From NCBI GenBank assembly GCA_013203045.1, contig JABMQN010000261.1:1-51553 (forward strand): DNA of 51,553 nt, in the 5' to 3' direction. Numbering within the stretch: the stretch's first letter is position 1; the number at the start of each line of letters is the position of its first letter. This document shows positions 41,713 through 49,663 of this stretch, piece after piece. The translations under genes were made by a program, and so were the position numbers. Under the pieces are notes generated by a model. It was not told the origin of the DNA. It did no database searches and was given only the letters and a program-made list of their open reading frames with translations. This DNA comes from Chloroflexota bacterium. GTDB lineage: Bacteria; Chloroflexota; Dehalococcoidia; SZUA-161; SpSt-899.

Positions 41713-42777
41713 TACTTCCTTATCTGCCCCAGCCACCTCGGCTTCAGCGAAGGTGAACATTTCGTCCAGAATCTTGCACGATGCCTCTACGATGCTCATG
41801 GCCAGTGCTCCACCGGTTCCTTCGCCCAAACGCATGTTCAGGTTAAGAACTGGTTCCAGTTTCATATGATCATACATGGCTCGATGACCTATCTCAACCG
41901 ACTGGTGCCCGGCAATCATGTAGGCCGTGGCCTGCGGACACAAAGTAGCAGCAATCAGAGCCGCTGCCCCGGAGATGAATCCGTCTATGATTACCGGGAT
42001 ACGATTGGCTGCTGCTCCCAAGATAACCCCGACCAGCCCGCCGATCTCGAATCCACCAACTTTGGCCAGCACGTCGATAGCATCTTTCAGATCGGGCTTA
42101 TTGACCTCCAGTGCTTTTTCAATCATTTTCACTTTGTCAGCTAATTGTTCGTCGCCCAGGCCAGTGCCGCGTCCGGTGACTTGTGCGACCGGTTTACCTG
42201 TAATGGCAGCGCAGATGGCAGCCGATGCAGTGGTGTTGCCGATGCCCATATCGCCAGTCCCTACGATATCAAGCCCCTTGGAAATCTCAGCTTCGACTAC
42301 ATCGATACCGGATTCGATGGCATCAATGGCTTGTTGCTGCGTCATGGCGGGACCTTGCGTCATGTCTTTTGTTCCGAAATCGATCATTTTGCAAATCAGG
42401 TTGGGATGAGGTTCGAATCCTCCGATCACTCCCATATCCACCGCAACCACACGCGCTCCGATATGACGGGAAAGAACGTTAATCCCGGCGGTACCCGCTA
42501 GAAAACCGTGCATCATCTGGGCAGTCACTTCCTGTGGATAGAGACTAACGCCTGAAGCGACCACTCCATGATCCGCCGCCATCACAATGATGGCCTTCTC
42601 TTTGATCTTAGGCCGCGGATTTCCAGTGATACCTGCGATCTGAATGGATAGTTCCTCCATTCTTCCAAGGGCACCTACCGGTTTAGTGAGCTCATCCTGC
42701 CTCTGACGGGCAGCTTGCATCGCCGTTTCATCCAAAGGTTTTATGGACTGAATTGCTTCCTGATATGATTTTGCCAT
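41707..42777 (-). CDS. cobT: Nicotinate-nucleotide-dimethylbenzimidazole phosphoribosyltransferase CobT
   Basis: CobT activates the lower ligand base of cobamides to its alpha-ribotide. The start is Met 42777, not 42828, because the longer frame would begin inside the riboswitch terminator and GGGAG precedes the ATG of MAKSYQEAIQ. Key segments are MAADHGVVASGVSLYPQEVT, GTGDMGIGNTTASAAICAAI, GGFEIGGLVGVILGAA and the catalytic Glu region LNLNMRLGEGTGGALAM. It is the first gene of the riboswitch-controlled cobT-cobS-cobC transcript. Confidence 0.95.
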   Translation of the reverse strand: MAKSYQEAIQSIKPLDETAMQAARQRQDELTKPVGALGRMEELSIQIAGITGNPRPKIKEKAIIVMAADHGVVASGVSLYPQEVTAQMMHGFLAGTAGINVLSRHIGARVVAVDMGVIGGFEPHPNLICKMIDFGTKDMTQGPAMTQQQAIDAIESGIDVVEAEISKGLDIVGTGDMGIGNTTASAAICAAITGKPVAQVTGRGTGLGDEQLADKVKMIEKALEVNKPDLKDAIDVLAKVGGFEIGGLVGVILGAAANRIPVIIDGFISGAAALIAATLCPQATAYMIAGHQSVEIGHRAMYDHMKLEPVLNLNMRLGEGTGGALAMSIVEASCKILDEMFTFAEAEVAGADKEVK

Positions 42778-42805
42778 TTTCTCTCCCATAATATTTATTG
42801 TGACA

Positions 42806-42847
42806 AACAAAAAAATCCCCAAAACCAATTTCTGGCTTTAGGGATTT
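42806..42847 (-). terminator. Rho-independent terminator of the cobalamin riboswitch
   Basis: On the minus strand AAATCCC-TAAAGCCA pairs with TTGGTTTT-GGGGATTT around GAAAT, followed by TTTTTTGTTTG. It lies between the aptamer and cobT and is the expression platform: bound cobalamin should favour it and stop transcription. Confidence 0.85.
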
Positions 42848-42879
42848 GCCATCTCCCGTGTACCTTTGCCTCGAAGGCT

Positions 42880-43068
42880 GTTCACGTATCTGCCGGCAGG
42901 TCTTCTGGCTCCCGGGTCTTCCTACTCCCTGATCCCTTCCCATTCCGTTGAAACGGAACAGTGGTTTATTTTCAGGTTTCGTCTCCGGTTACAGCGGCGG
43001 GACCGCACCCGATTCCTACGGGTTTCCCTTTTCATCCGCGAAAGGCGGAAACCGACAGATTTCTATTC
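42880..43068 (-). ncRNA. Cobalamin (B12) riboswitch aptamer upstream of cobT
   Basis: On the minus strand the conserved pieces appear in order: AAGGGAAACCCGTAGGAATC, GGGTGCGGTCCCGCCGCTGT, AACCGG, and near the 3' end the B12 box GAGCCAGAAGACCTGCC. This is the class found upstream of B12 synthesis and transport genes. It is preceded by its own promoter and followed by a terminator, so it should switch cobT-cobS-cobC off when adenosylcobalamin is plentiful. Confidence 0.93.
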
Positions 43069-43082
43069 AATTTTCAGCTTTT

Positions 43083-43112
43083 AGTATAACCAGTCTGATT
43101 GAGGCTTGTCAA
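43083..43112 (-). promoter_or_regulatory. Sigma70-type promoter of the riboswitch transcript
   Basis: On the minus strand a perfect -35 TTGACA (43107-43112) and -10 TATACT (43083-43088) are separated by 18 bases. Transcription would start around 43076, a few bases before the aptamer. The -35 box abuts the stop codon of the cbiA gene. Confidence 0.8.
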
Positions 43113-43115
43113 AAA

Positions 43116-44504
43116 TCATCTGGCAGATGCCCACTGCTGACATGATTCGATGAAATTACTAGCCAAATTAGGGTCAGTGCCAAAGTGCAGATGTACGTAC
43201 GAAGCTAAAACATTACCATTAACAAAACCCTCGTTTCCGGTTCGAGGATGTATGATACGGTTCGCTGGTGAACTCAATTGCCCTTCCATCTCCGACCAGT
43301 GAAACTCGTGGCCTCTCAATCTCATCCCTTTAGAACCCAGGATTGTATCCTGATTAAGTTCAAACTCAACGTATCCCATTCGAGTAAGTCTGTTTTTCAT
43401 TATCGATTCGCAGGGCACCAATCCTACCATTTGGTAGCGATTGCCTTCGAAATCGGTGATCCCTTGGGAAAGGTACATCAGCCCACCGCATTCACCATAA
43501 ATGGGAATGCACTTATCAGCTGCTTCTCGAAGCGAATCGAGCATGGCCTGATTTTTACTCAAACGTTCGGCATATATCTCAGGGAAGCCACCGCCGATAT
43601 AGACTCCTTGAGTATCCAATGGTAGAGCCTTATCATCGAGCGGGCTGAAGGGTATGAGTCGGGCGCCGTAGGCTTCCAATAGGTCGAGGTTGTCTTGATA
43701 GTAGAAGCTGAAAGCTTCATCCCAAGCATAGGCAATGTTTACAGTTTGGAGAAGGGGGTTGATGGGAAAAAGTAGGGGCACATGGCCATGTGCCGGGACA
43801 GGTTTGGCGGAGCGAGCGATTTCAACCAGTTGATCTAGACTGAGTGTTTTTTCAATCTGCCGGCACAAGGGTTCAATGAATCGATCCCCTACATTTTCGA
43901 CGGTGGGGATTAATCCGAGATGGCGCTCCTGCATCTCAAACTGGGCATCCTTGGGTAGATAGCCCAAAACCGGAATCGAAGTGGCCTGCTCGATAGCTTC
44001 CTTTACCCACTCGAAGTGCCGTTCGCTTCCGACATTGTTAATTATAAACCCCTCCAAATCTAATACAGGATCATATCTTGCGTAACCCAATGCCACAGCC
44101 GCTGCGCTACGAGCCATCTTTCCAGCATTTATAATTAGCACAACAGGAGCACTTAAAATCTTGGCAACTTCTGCAGTGCTTCCCTCTTCATCCGATCCAC
44201 TGTGGCCATCGAATAATCCCATCACTCCTTCGATCACTGACACATCGGCTTTCCGGGCGGCTCGTTCGAACAGTTCGGCAATAGCGTCGTGGGAAAGCAT
44301 CCAGCTATCCAGATTGCGAGAGGGTAATCCGGTAGCCAAAGCGTGGTAGGTCGGATCGATATAATCTGGCCCGACTTTGAAAGGTTGAACTCTCAGCCCC
44401 CGATTCTTGAGGGCGGCCATGATACCGGTGGCAATGGTGGTCTTGCCAACACCACTCTCAGTGCCAGCGATGATGAGTCGAGGTGTGTTAGAATTCAATG
44501 TCAT
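43116..44504 (-). CDS. cbiA: Cobyrinate a,c-diamide synthase CbiA/CobB
   Basis: This enzyme amidates the a and c side chains of cobyrinic acid with glutamine and ATP. The 462 residues have an N-terminal dethiobiotin-synthase-like ATPase (GTESGVGKTTIATG at 14-27, VGPDYIDPTYH) and a C-terminal glutaminase (IPIYGECGGLMYL with the nucleophile Cys; VASYVHLHFGTDP-type end with His). Since other ring-building genes are missing here, it may act on salvaged incomplete corrinoids. A palindromic repeat in the linker encodes part of AKPVPAHGHVPLLFP. The gene has a weak site before its ATG and is followed by the riboswitch unit. Confidence 0.92.
   Translation of the reverse strand: MTLNSNTPRLIIAGTESGVGKTTIATGIMAALKNRGLRVQPFKVGPDYIDPTYHALATGLPSRNLDSWMLSHDAIAELFERAARKADVSVIEGVMGLFDGHSGSDEEGSTAEVAKILSAPVVLIINAGKMARSAAAVALGYARYDPVLDLEGFIINNVGSERHFEWVKEAIEQATSIPVLGYLPKDAQFEMQERHLGLIPTVENVGDRFIEPLCRQIEKTLSLDQLVEIARSAKPVPAHGHVPLLFPINPLLQTVNIAYAWDEAFSFYYQDNLDLLEAYGARLIPFSPLDDKALPLDTQGVYIGGGFPEIYAERLSKNQAMLDSLREAADKCIPIYGECGGLMYLSQGITDFEGNRYQMVGLVPCESIMKNRLTRMGYVEFELNQDTILGSKGMRLRGHEFHWSEMEGQLSSPANRIIHPRTGNEGFVNGNVLASYVHLHFGTDPNLASNFIESCQQWASAR
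43772..43794. repeat. Palindromic repeat inside cbiA
   Basis: GTAGG at 43772 is followed by an 18-bp perfect palindrome GGCACATGGCCATGTGCC at 43777-43794. It is in frame, between the two domains of the synthase, where an extra loop is tolerable. It is a relative of the GTAGGGGC palindrome in cobC. Confidence 0.75.
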
Positions 44505-44520
44505 TGTTTTGCACCCACCC

Positions 44521-44549
44521 GTAGAGACGTTCCGCCAAGACGTCTTTAC
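44521..44549. repeat. GTAGAGACG palindromic repeat (left of the RAYT remnant)
   Basis: GTAGAGACGT and ACGTCTTTAC are inverted ends (9 of 10) around TTCCGCCAAG. It lies in the short gap between the start of cbiA and the transposase remnant. Confidence 0.75.
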
Positions 44550-44550
44550 A

Positions 44551-44751
44551 TTACATATGAAGGTTGGCTGGATTATTCCGGTCGTTTTCCCATTTTAAAG
44601 GATTATTCAGAATGTACCAGCGAATTTGATGCAGTTCTTCTTCATTTCGAATGATATGATCGTAAAATCGGGTTTGCCATGCACAATCCTCGAATCCTTC
44701 CGCGCGAATTCTTTTTGTGCAAATGGATTTGATCTGTCCAATTATTGATCC
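44551..44751 (-). pseudogene. C-terminal remnant of a REP-associated tyrosine transposase (RAYT, IS200-like Y1 family)
   Basis: Between a TAG at 44752 and a TAA at 44551 there are 66 codons that read as the RAYT C-terminus: GSIIGQIKSICTKRIRAEGF, then CAWQTRFYDHIIRNEEELHQ and IRWYILNNPLKWENDRNNP. WQ-x3-(F/Y)YDHIIRN and YIxxNPxKW are family landmarks. The N-terminal catalytic half with the HxH motif and the tyrosine are not seen. No start codon or ribosome-binding site is present. It is flanked on both sides by GTAGAGACG palindromes. Confidence 0.85.
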
Positions 44752-44776
44752 CTATGAATTCGGTTTCAAACCACTC

Positions 44777-44804
44777 GTAGAGACGCCTCGGTGAGGCGTC
44801 TTAT
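44777..44804. repeat. GTAGAGACG palindromic repeat (right of the RAYT remnant)
   Basis: GTAGAGACGCCTC and GAGGCGTCTTAT form a 10-12-bp stem around GGT. Its right end supplies the TAA stop codon of the PP2C-like gene at 44801-44803. It is related to the copy at 44521. Confidence 0.8.
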
Positions 44805-45769
44805 GTATTTACGTACCCGCCAAGGATGTAACTTTCGTTGGGATCGGTGGGTTGCAGTCTTTGGGGATCGACCAAGATTGCAGAAATATCATCACCGCCA
44901 CCAAAAATGGTCCTCTTTCGACTGGCGTCCGTTTCTTCGACAATCTCGTTGCATGTTGTGGAAACATTTAAGGCAAAATTGTCCGGGTCATTAATTGTCA
45001 GGTTCAAAACGACCTCATCAAGCTTGATATCATTACCGGGAGGGCGGACAGAGGTGATTCCATCACTGGCAAGAACAAAGAAATCACCTTCTGCAATATC
45101 AATCTGTTGAAGTTTGAAGTACGCATTGGGAGTTCCCCAGCGATTCGGCACTGCTTCCAGCCTGGATATATTTTGCCGAATCGTATTACCGTGAAATAAG
45201 ATCGAGTCTCCAGCTAATACAAACAAGGCTTTAGAGCTACCCCATGGAATATGGATAAGTGCCAGTGTTGCCCGGTCTCTCAATCCGGTTCCAGCGTTTC
45301 TATTGACCTCATTGATCAAGGTTTCGAGGTTCTCAACCGATTCTGTTTGCAGGAGTTTATCGAGTCCTGTGATGAGCCCTCGGGAAAAGGTGGTAACTCC
45401 GGGAGGATCGGATATGGCGAATACGTTTTGTGAGGTGTTTACATACAGACAGTCGCTGTTATAGACCGGATTGGTTGCGCCAGTCATGACACCGTTGAAT
45501 ATTTTCCCCGCGCCGGGATGGGTGGTTCCGCAAAAACCGGGGCCCTCGATTACCGGCCATTTGTACTTTCCCTCATATTTGGGAAGGCTTTCCCGGGCTT
45601 TCTGGTATTTTTTCTTCTGGTGGTCGGGAGTATTTCGAAAATACGGATTGAAAAGGGCAGGGTGCTTTTTAAAAATGCCTTTTCCGAAGATGGGATATTC
45701 CTGGATGGTGATGTGCTCTGACATGTATTTTTGTTTGGAGTGCGGTAGTTTAACTACCGCATACTCCAT
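44801..45769 (-). CDS. PP2C (PPM)-like phosphatase domain protein, divergent
   Basis: The 322-residue protein has PPM-like landmarks: NSDCLYVNTSQNVFAISDPP (in place of the usual DG(M)GG metal motif), ATLALIHI, KALFVLAGDSILFHGN, GDFFVLASDGITSV and GGGDDISAILVDPQRL. Asp in ASDG and DDIS are kept, but the first DGxGG motif reads DPPGVT, so catalysis may be altered. The ATG at 45769 follows cobO directly. A second ATG at 45721 (MSEHITIQ) is equally likely, because the first residues are encoded by a palindromic repeat. The stop codon lies in another repeat. Its role among corrinoid genes is unknown. Confidence 0.7.
   Translation of the reverse strand: MEYAVVKLPHSKQKYMSEHITIQEYPIFGKGIFKKHPALFNPYFRNTPDHQKKKYQKARESLPKYEGKYKWPVIEGPGFCGTTHPGAGKIFNGVMTGATNPVYNSDCLYVNTSQNVFAISDPPGVTTFSRGLITGLDKLLQTESVENLETLINEVNRNAGTGLRDRATLALIHIPWGSSKALFVLAGDSILFHGNTIRQNISRLEAVPNRWGTPNAYFKLQQIDIAEGDFFVLASDGITSVRPPGNDIKLDEVVLNLTINDPDNFALNVSTTCNEIVEETDASRKRTIFGGGDDISAILVDPQRLQPTDPNESYILGGYVNT
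45741..45761. repeat. 21-bp palindrome at the 5' end of the PP2C-like gene
   Basis: TGCGGTAGTT and AACTACCGCA are exact inverted copies around one T. If translation starts at 45769 the repeat is coding (VVKLP); if it starts at 45721 it lies in the leader. It could act as an RNA hairpin between cobO and this gene. Confidence 0.7.
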
Positions 45770-45770
45770 A

Positions 45771-46286
45771 TTAATATTCTATACCTTTGCGACCTTTAAT
45801 CCCATTTGTGTACGGATGCTTTTTCATTTGCATCTCGGTGACATAGTCGGCAAGTTCCATGATTTCCGGGGGTGCATTTCGCCCAGTAAGCACCAGTTCA
45901 ACTGAATCGGGTTTGTTGCGTATCAGGTCGATTACTCGGGAAGTATCCAGCAATCCCCTTTTTATCGCGATGAATATCTCATCCAGAATGATCATTTGAT
46001 ACCTACCGCTGGCCATCGTCTCTGCGATGAAATCCATCGTCTTTTCCACATCATTTCGCAACTGTTCGGGCGGCAGAGTGAAACAGTTTCCTTCGGTGAA
46101 TTGTACTACTTCGAAAGGCTGATGTTTTAAGGTGAATTTATGCTCCCCACAGTCAGAATCACCTTTAAGGAACTGGATAACGATTACCCTGAGACCCTGC
46201 CCCGCTGCGCGAAGCGCCAGTCCCAAAGCCGCCGTTGTCTTGCCTTTGCCATCGCCTGTGTATATATGAACAAGCCCTTTACTCAC
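45771..46286 (-). CDS. cobO: Cob(I)yrinic acid a,c-diamide adenosyltransferase CobO/BtuR
   Basis: CobO adds the 5'-deoxyadenosyl group to cobalt(I) of corrinoids. The 171 residues carry the P-loop YTGDGKGKTTAALGLALRA (9-27), VIVIQFLKGD, MIILDEIFIAIKRGLL and ELVLTGRNAPPEIMELADYV, all typical of this family. The start is GTG, with GGGGAG four bases upstream, overlapping the end of the LEA-like gene by 8 bases. It lies within the corrinoid operon. Confidence 0.95.
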   Translation of the reverse strand: MSKGLVHIYTGDGKGKTTAALGLALRAAGQGLRVIVIQFLKGDSDCGEHKFTLKHQPFEVVQFTEGNCFTLPPEQLRNDVEKTMDFIAETMASGRYQMIILDEIFIAIKRGLLDTSRVIDLIRNKPDSVELVLTGRNAPPEIMELADYVTEMQMKKHPYTNGIKGRKGIEY

Positions 46287-46839
46287 TTATCTCCCCTTCA
46301 GTTCCTGATTCAACCGGTTCAGTTATGATATTTTCATCCTCTAACAGTGGCTTGTATGGATCAATATCTTTTGCATCGAATTCCACTTCAACTGAAACTG
46401 TTCCCACCTTAAACCAGGCACGTCCATCCACCTTCATTTCAGTTGGTTCACCACCAAGAATACGTCCCGTAATAACATCGACTAGCTGGCTATTATCAAT
46501 AATAGTCGTGACTAGAAAATCCTCAACATCACTGGCTCCAATGTCTAAAGCCCCTCTTTCACCACGCCCAAGCCATATCCATTTATCTTTGGACCCAAGA
46601 TAAATATCATACTCTATCCGTTCAAGAGTGGCTCCCACCACATTGTCATTCTCGACTTGAACGGACACTTCGACCGTGCTCGTTGCAAATGATACCTCGC
46701 TTAGGGTTATCTTTTTGACCGTAACCGTAACATCGGAAGAATCCTTAAGACACGAAATGCCATCAGTTATCAACACCCACAAAAGGGCAGTAGCCAACGC
46801 TGGCACCACGATCAGCCCAAAGAAAAACAGCTTCTTCAT
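46279..46839 (-). CDS. LEA14-like (WHy domain) membrane-anchored protein
   Basis: The protein has 186 residues with an N-terminal membrane anchor (about 4-24) and an extracytoplasmic beta-domain that reads like the LEA type 2/WHy fold: VTVTVKKITLSEVSFATSTV, EVSVQVENDNVVGATLERIE and YDIYLGSKDKWIWLGRG. Its ATG overlaps the previous stop (ATGA) and its end overlaps cobO, so it is firmly within the corrinoid operon. Such domains occur in stress or envelope proteins; a link to corrinoid uptake is not known to me. Confidence 0.8.
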   Translation of the reverse strand: MKKLFFFGLIVVPALATALLWVLITDGISCLKDSSDVTVTVKKITLSEVSFATSTVEVSVQVENDNVVGATLERIEYDIYLGSKDKWIWLGRGERGALDIGASDVEDFLVTTIIDNSQLVDVITGRILGGEPTEMKVDGRAWFKVGTVSVEVEFDAKDIDPYKPLLEDENIITEPVESGTEGEISE

Positions 46840-47921
46840 TCTCGGCTTTTCTTAATTGCTTCGATGAGTCTCTCGCACTCTGGCAGGCTGCGCGTGGCAA
46901 TGCGAATATACTCTGGTAAGCCAAATGACCCACAATCTCTGACCATAATACCATACCGGAGCAACTCACCACGGAACCGGGTAGCATTCCCTACTTTAAT
47001 CAGGAAGAAATGAGTCTGAGTTGGCAAAGAATTCAATCCCAATTTAGCAAGCCCTTCCCCAAGGAAATCTCGTGCCTTCCGGATATCCTCCTGGCTATGC
47101 TGAAGATATACTGTATCTTTACTGGCTATGATCCCTGCTAACTGAGCAACTGCGTTGACATTCCACGGCGGACAGACTTTTTTAAGTGTGTTGACAATCT
47201 CAAGACTGGCCACAGCATATCCCAGGCGCAAACCAGCCAGTGCATAATCCTTGGTCATCGAACGGAAGACAATGAGATTGTGGTGATCAACCAAGTCGAG
47301 AGACCGCCAGGGATTTTCAGTGAAGCTGATGTACGCTTCGTCCAGAATCAACAGTGTATCGTCACAGGTAGAAAGGATTTGCTCGATGGTTCCTCGATCG
47401 AGATACTGCCCGGTAGGATTGTTAGGATTGCATAGAAAGACCGCTTTTGGTCGATTGCGCTGAATGGAATCCGCTAGATCATTCACCTTTAAGCTGAAGC
47501 CATCTTCCTCTCGCATTTGGTACTTGATTATCTTTGCACCAGCAATCCGGCATGCGACCTCGTATTCTCCGAACGTAGGCTCAATGATAAGAGCAGAATC
47601 ATCTTTTCCGAGATAGGCCGATGCAACCATTCGGATCAACTCCATGGACCCATTGCCAACAATGATATTCTCGGGGTCTATATCAAGGTTTTTGGCCAGA
47701 ATACGTCTGAACTTGGTTGAGTCTGAATCCGGATAGCGATCGATCACAGCGGACTTCAAAGCCTCTTCGATACCCGGAGGTGGACCAAACGGATTAGCGC
47801 TTACACTAAAATCAAGTACATCATCCGGTGAAAATCCCAACCGCTCCAACTCAGCGTAATCGGGCCCGCCGTGCGGGCAGGTCTCGAGTTTCTCTACTTC
47901 AGGCTTAGGACGTAAGGGCAA
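46836..47921 (-). CDS. cobD: Threonine-phosphate decarboxylase CobD (HisC-like aminotransferase fold)
   Basis: CobD makes (R)-1-aminopropan-2-ol O-phosphate, the linker between corrin ring and lower ligand. The TTG at 47921 is chosen because AGGGGG lies six bases upstream; TTG at 47936 is an alternative. The ~361 residues show the pattern CPHGGPDYAELERLGFSPDD, VLDFSVSANPFGPP, FLCNPNNPTGQY, LILDEAYISF and the PLP Lys in RSMTKDYALAGLRLGYAV. HisC is a close relative; the HGG start, DFS-x-(N)PFGPP and the place beside cbiB favour CobD. It overlaps cbiB by 17 bases. Confidence 0.88.
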   Translation of the reverse strand: MPLRPKPEVEKLETCPHGGPDYAELERLGFSPDDVLDFSVSANPFGPPPGIEEALKSAVIDRYPDSDSTKFRRILAKNLDIDPENIIVGNGSMELIRMVASAYLGKDDSALIIEPTFGEYEVACRIAGAKIIKYQMREEDGFSLKVNDLADSIQRNRPKAVFLCNPNNPTGQYLDRGTIEQILSTCDDTLLILDEAYISFTENPWRSLDLVDHHNLIVFRSMTKDYALAGLRLGYAVASLEIVNTLKKVCPPWNVNAVAQLAGIIASKDTVYLQHSQEDIRKARDFLGEGLAKLGLNSLPTQTHFFLIKVGNATRFRGELLRYGIMVRDCGSFGLPEYIRIATRSLPECERLIEAIKKSRE

Positions 47922-48837
47922 ATCGCACCCCCTCAATAGCCAAGCATAGCAGAATCCAGATCGCAGTCACAAGATACATTAACATCAACATGGCATCGAT
48001 TTTATGAAACGAAAGTTCGCTGTTTTTTTCTCCCAGTTTATAGTGTCCGATCTTCTCTAATTGCACACCAAGCGCACCTGCGGCAGCACTCATGGGCCAG
48101 CCCGCATTGGGACTCTCAGTTTTAGAATGATCGCTAACCATAACTCTCCAGGCCGCAGACGTGTTTTTTCGAGAGAAAAACGTGGCTAATACGATCATCA
48201 AGCCGGTGAGCCTGGCCGGAACGTAATTCAGCACGTCATCCAATCTGGCTGCAAATTTTCCGAGGTACTCATATTCCCCTCGATAGCCGATCATCGAATC
48301 AAAAGTGTTCACCACTCTATAGGCAATCGCTCCGGGTACGCCAAGAATCAGGAACCAGAACAGAGGAGCTACGATGCTGTCAGATATGTTTTCAGCAACC
48401 GACTCCACTGTAGCGGCAACTATTAGAGGCTCAGCCAACTCTTCCGTATTACGGCTAACCAGTGCACCCATATCATTTTGTGCACCTTTGAGGTTATTGT
48501 TCATTAATTTACTTTTCACTCGTAAAGCTGATCGGCGTAATCCGATTATCGAGAAAGTGGATTTCAATAACAACGCCCCAATAACAATGTCAGAAACACT
48601 GTAACGATCATCAAGGTATTCTAAGAGAAAATAAACAGGTAACGAAAAGACAGCGATACCTGTCACAACTATCACTACTCCATATACAAATTGCGTTTTT
48701 GCACTTCTTTTCGGAGCGATTGTTTCTAAGAGTGAGATCAGTTTCCCCATCCATCCGACAGGATGAACAAGTGTGGGAGGATCACCAAAAACGAGATCAA
48801 TCGCGATCGCGAGGAGTAAAATCAGCAGAGCATCCAT
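47905..48837 (-). CDS. cbiB: Adenosylcobinamide-phosphate synthase CbiB
   Basis: CbiB is the membrane enzyme that attaches aminopropanol (phosphate) to the corrin ring. The 310 residues contain the family landmarks FGDPPTLVHPVGWMGKLISL near the N-terminus, GALVSRNTEEL, VESVAENISDSIVAPLFWF, RVVNTFDSMIGYRGEYEYLG and SPNAGWPMSAAAGALGVQLE. About five membrane helices are visible. It precedes cobD, with which it functions, and the genes overlap. Confidence 0.95.
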   Translation of the reverse strand: MDALLILLLAIAIDLVFGDPPTLVHPVGWMGKLISLLETIAPKRSAKTQFVYGVVIVVTGIAVFSLPVYFLLEYLDDRYSVSDIVIGALLLKSTFSIIGLRRSALRVKSKLMNNNLKGAQNDMGALVSRNTEELAEPLIVAATVESVAENISDSIVAPLFWFLILGVPGAIAYRVVNTFDSMIGYRGEYEYLGKFAARLDDVLNYVPARLTGLMIVLATFFSRKNTSAAWRVMVSDHSKTESPNAGWPMSAAAGALGVQLEKIGHYKLGEKNSELSFHKIDAMLMLMYLVTAIWILLCLAIEGVRFALTS

Positions 48838-48851
48838 AAGAGGAATTCTTC

Positions 48852-49646
48852 CTATCCGCCCGTTTGGCTACCTTCGCCGGGCAAGATTACTGTAGTAGGC
48901 AGACTGTTAACCGGATGCGGATATACGCAAACATTCGCTCCATAGACTTCTTTAATATACTGCTCTGTTATCACTTCCTGCGAAGAACCTTCCGCATGAA
49001 TTTTCCCGCCGCTCAGGAGTACCAGTCGGTCACAGTATTGGGCAGCGAGATTCAGGTCATGCAAAACAGCCACTGCCGCGATATTCTGTTTGAAACACAA
49101 TCCCTTCACAAAGTCCAGGGTCTCTACCTGATAGTTGATATCGAGATGGGCCGTAGGTTCATCAAGAAGAATGAGTTTCGGCTCCTGGGCAAGGGCTCTG
49201 GCGATGGTTAAAAGTTGCTTTTGCCCACCGGATAGTTGGCCCATGGTTCGTTCAGCAAATGATTGTGTATTGGTTATTTCCATCGCTTTCCAGGCGATAT
49301 CGAAATCTCTGTTGCCCTCAAATCGGAATCTTCCCAGATGAGGAGTACGCCCCATGAGGACAATCTCGAAAGCAGTGAATGTATCGGGGAGGTTTGGAGT
49401 CTGCGGCACTACTGCAACAATCCGAGCCAGCTCACTTCTGCTTATACCGGCCACATCCTTACCATCAACAAACACGCGTCCATTCCTCGGAACAAGCAAC
49501 CGGCAAATGCCCCTGATCAGCGTGGATTTCCCCGAACCGTTGGGGCCGATTACACCCAGCATCTCACCACGCTCGACGGAAAGGTTGATATCCGTCAATA
49601 TTGTCTGCTTGCCATAGCCAAGGCTGATGTTTTCCAGCTTGAGCAT
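48852..49646 (-). CDS. btuD: Corrinoid (FecCD-type) ABC transporter ATP-binding protein BtuD
   Basis: This is an ABC ATPase of 264 residues for iron-complex/cobalamin-type importers. Walker A is GPNGSGKST, signature LSGGQKQLLTIARAL, Walker B LILLDEPTAHLD, switch His in VLHDLNLAAQYC. The N-terminus LKLENISLGYGKQTILTDIN is typical of BtuD/FhuC. It stands between btuC and cbiB, so corrinoid rather than siderophore is the probable cargo. Confidence 0.92.
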   Translation of the reverse strand: MLKLENISLGYGKQTILTDINLSVERGEMLGVIGPNGSGKSTLIRGICRLLVPRNGRVFVDGKDVAGISRSELARIVAVVPQTPNLPDTFTAFEIVLMGRTPHLGRFRFEGNRDFDIAWKAMEITNTQSFAERTMGQLSGGQKQLLTIARALAQEPKLILLDEPTAHLDINYQVETLDFVKGLCFKQNIAAVAVLHDLNLAAQYCDRLVLLSGGKIHAEGSSQEVITEQYIKEVYGANVCVYPHPVNSLPTTVILPGEGSQTGG

Positions 49647-49663
49647 TGTTTTTCTCTAACTTC

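Noticed and set aside
42410..42420. GGTTCGAATCC, a tRNA T-loop-like string
   Set aside because: It lies inside the conserved cobT coding sequence, and no acceptor or anticodon stem can be formed around it.
40560..44804. The repeated GTAG palindromes as a CRISPR array
   Set aside because: The copies are few, widely and irregularly spaced, differ in the arms and are palindromic. No cas genes are near.
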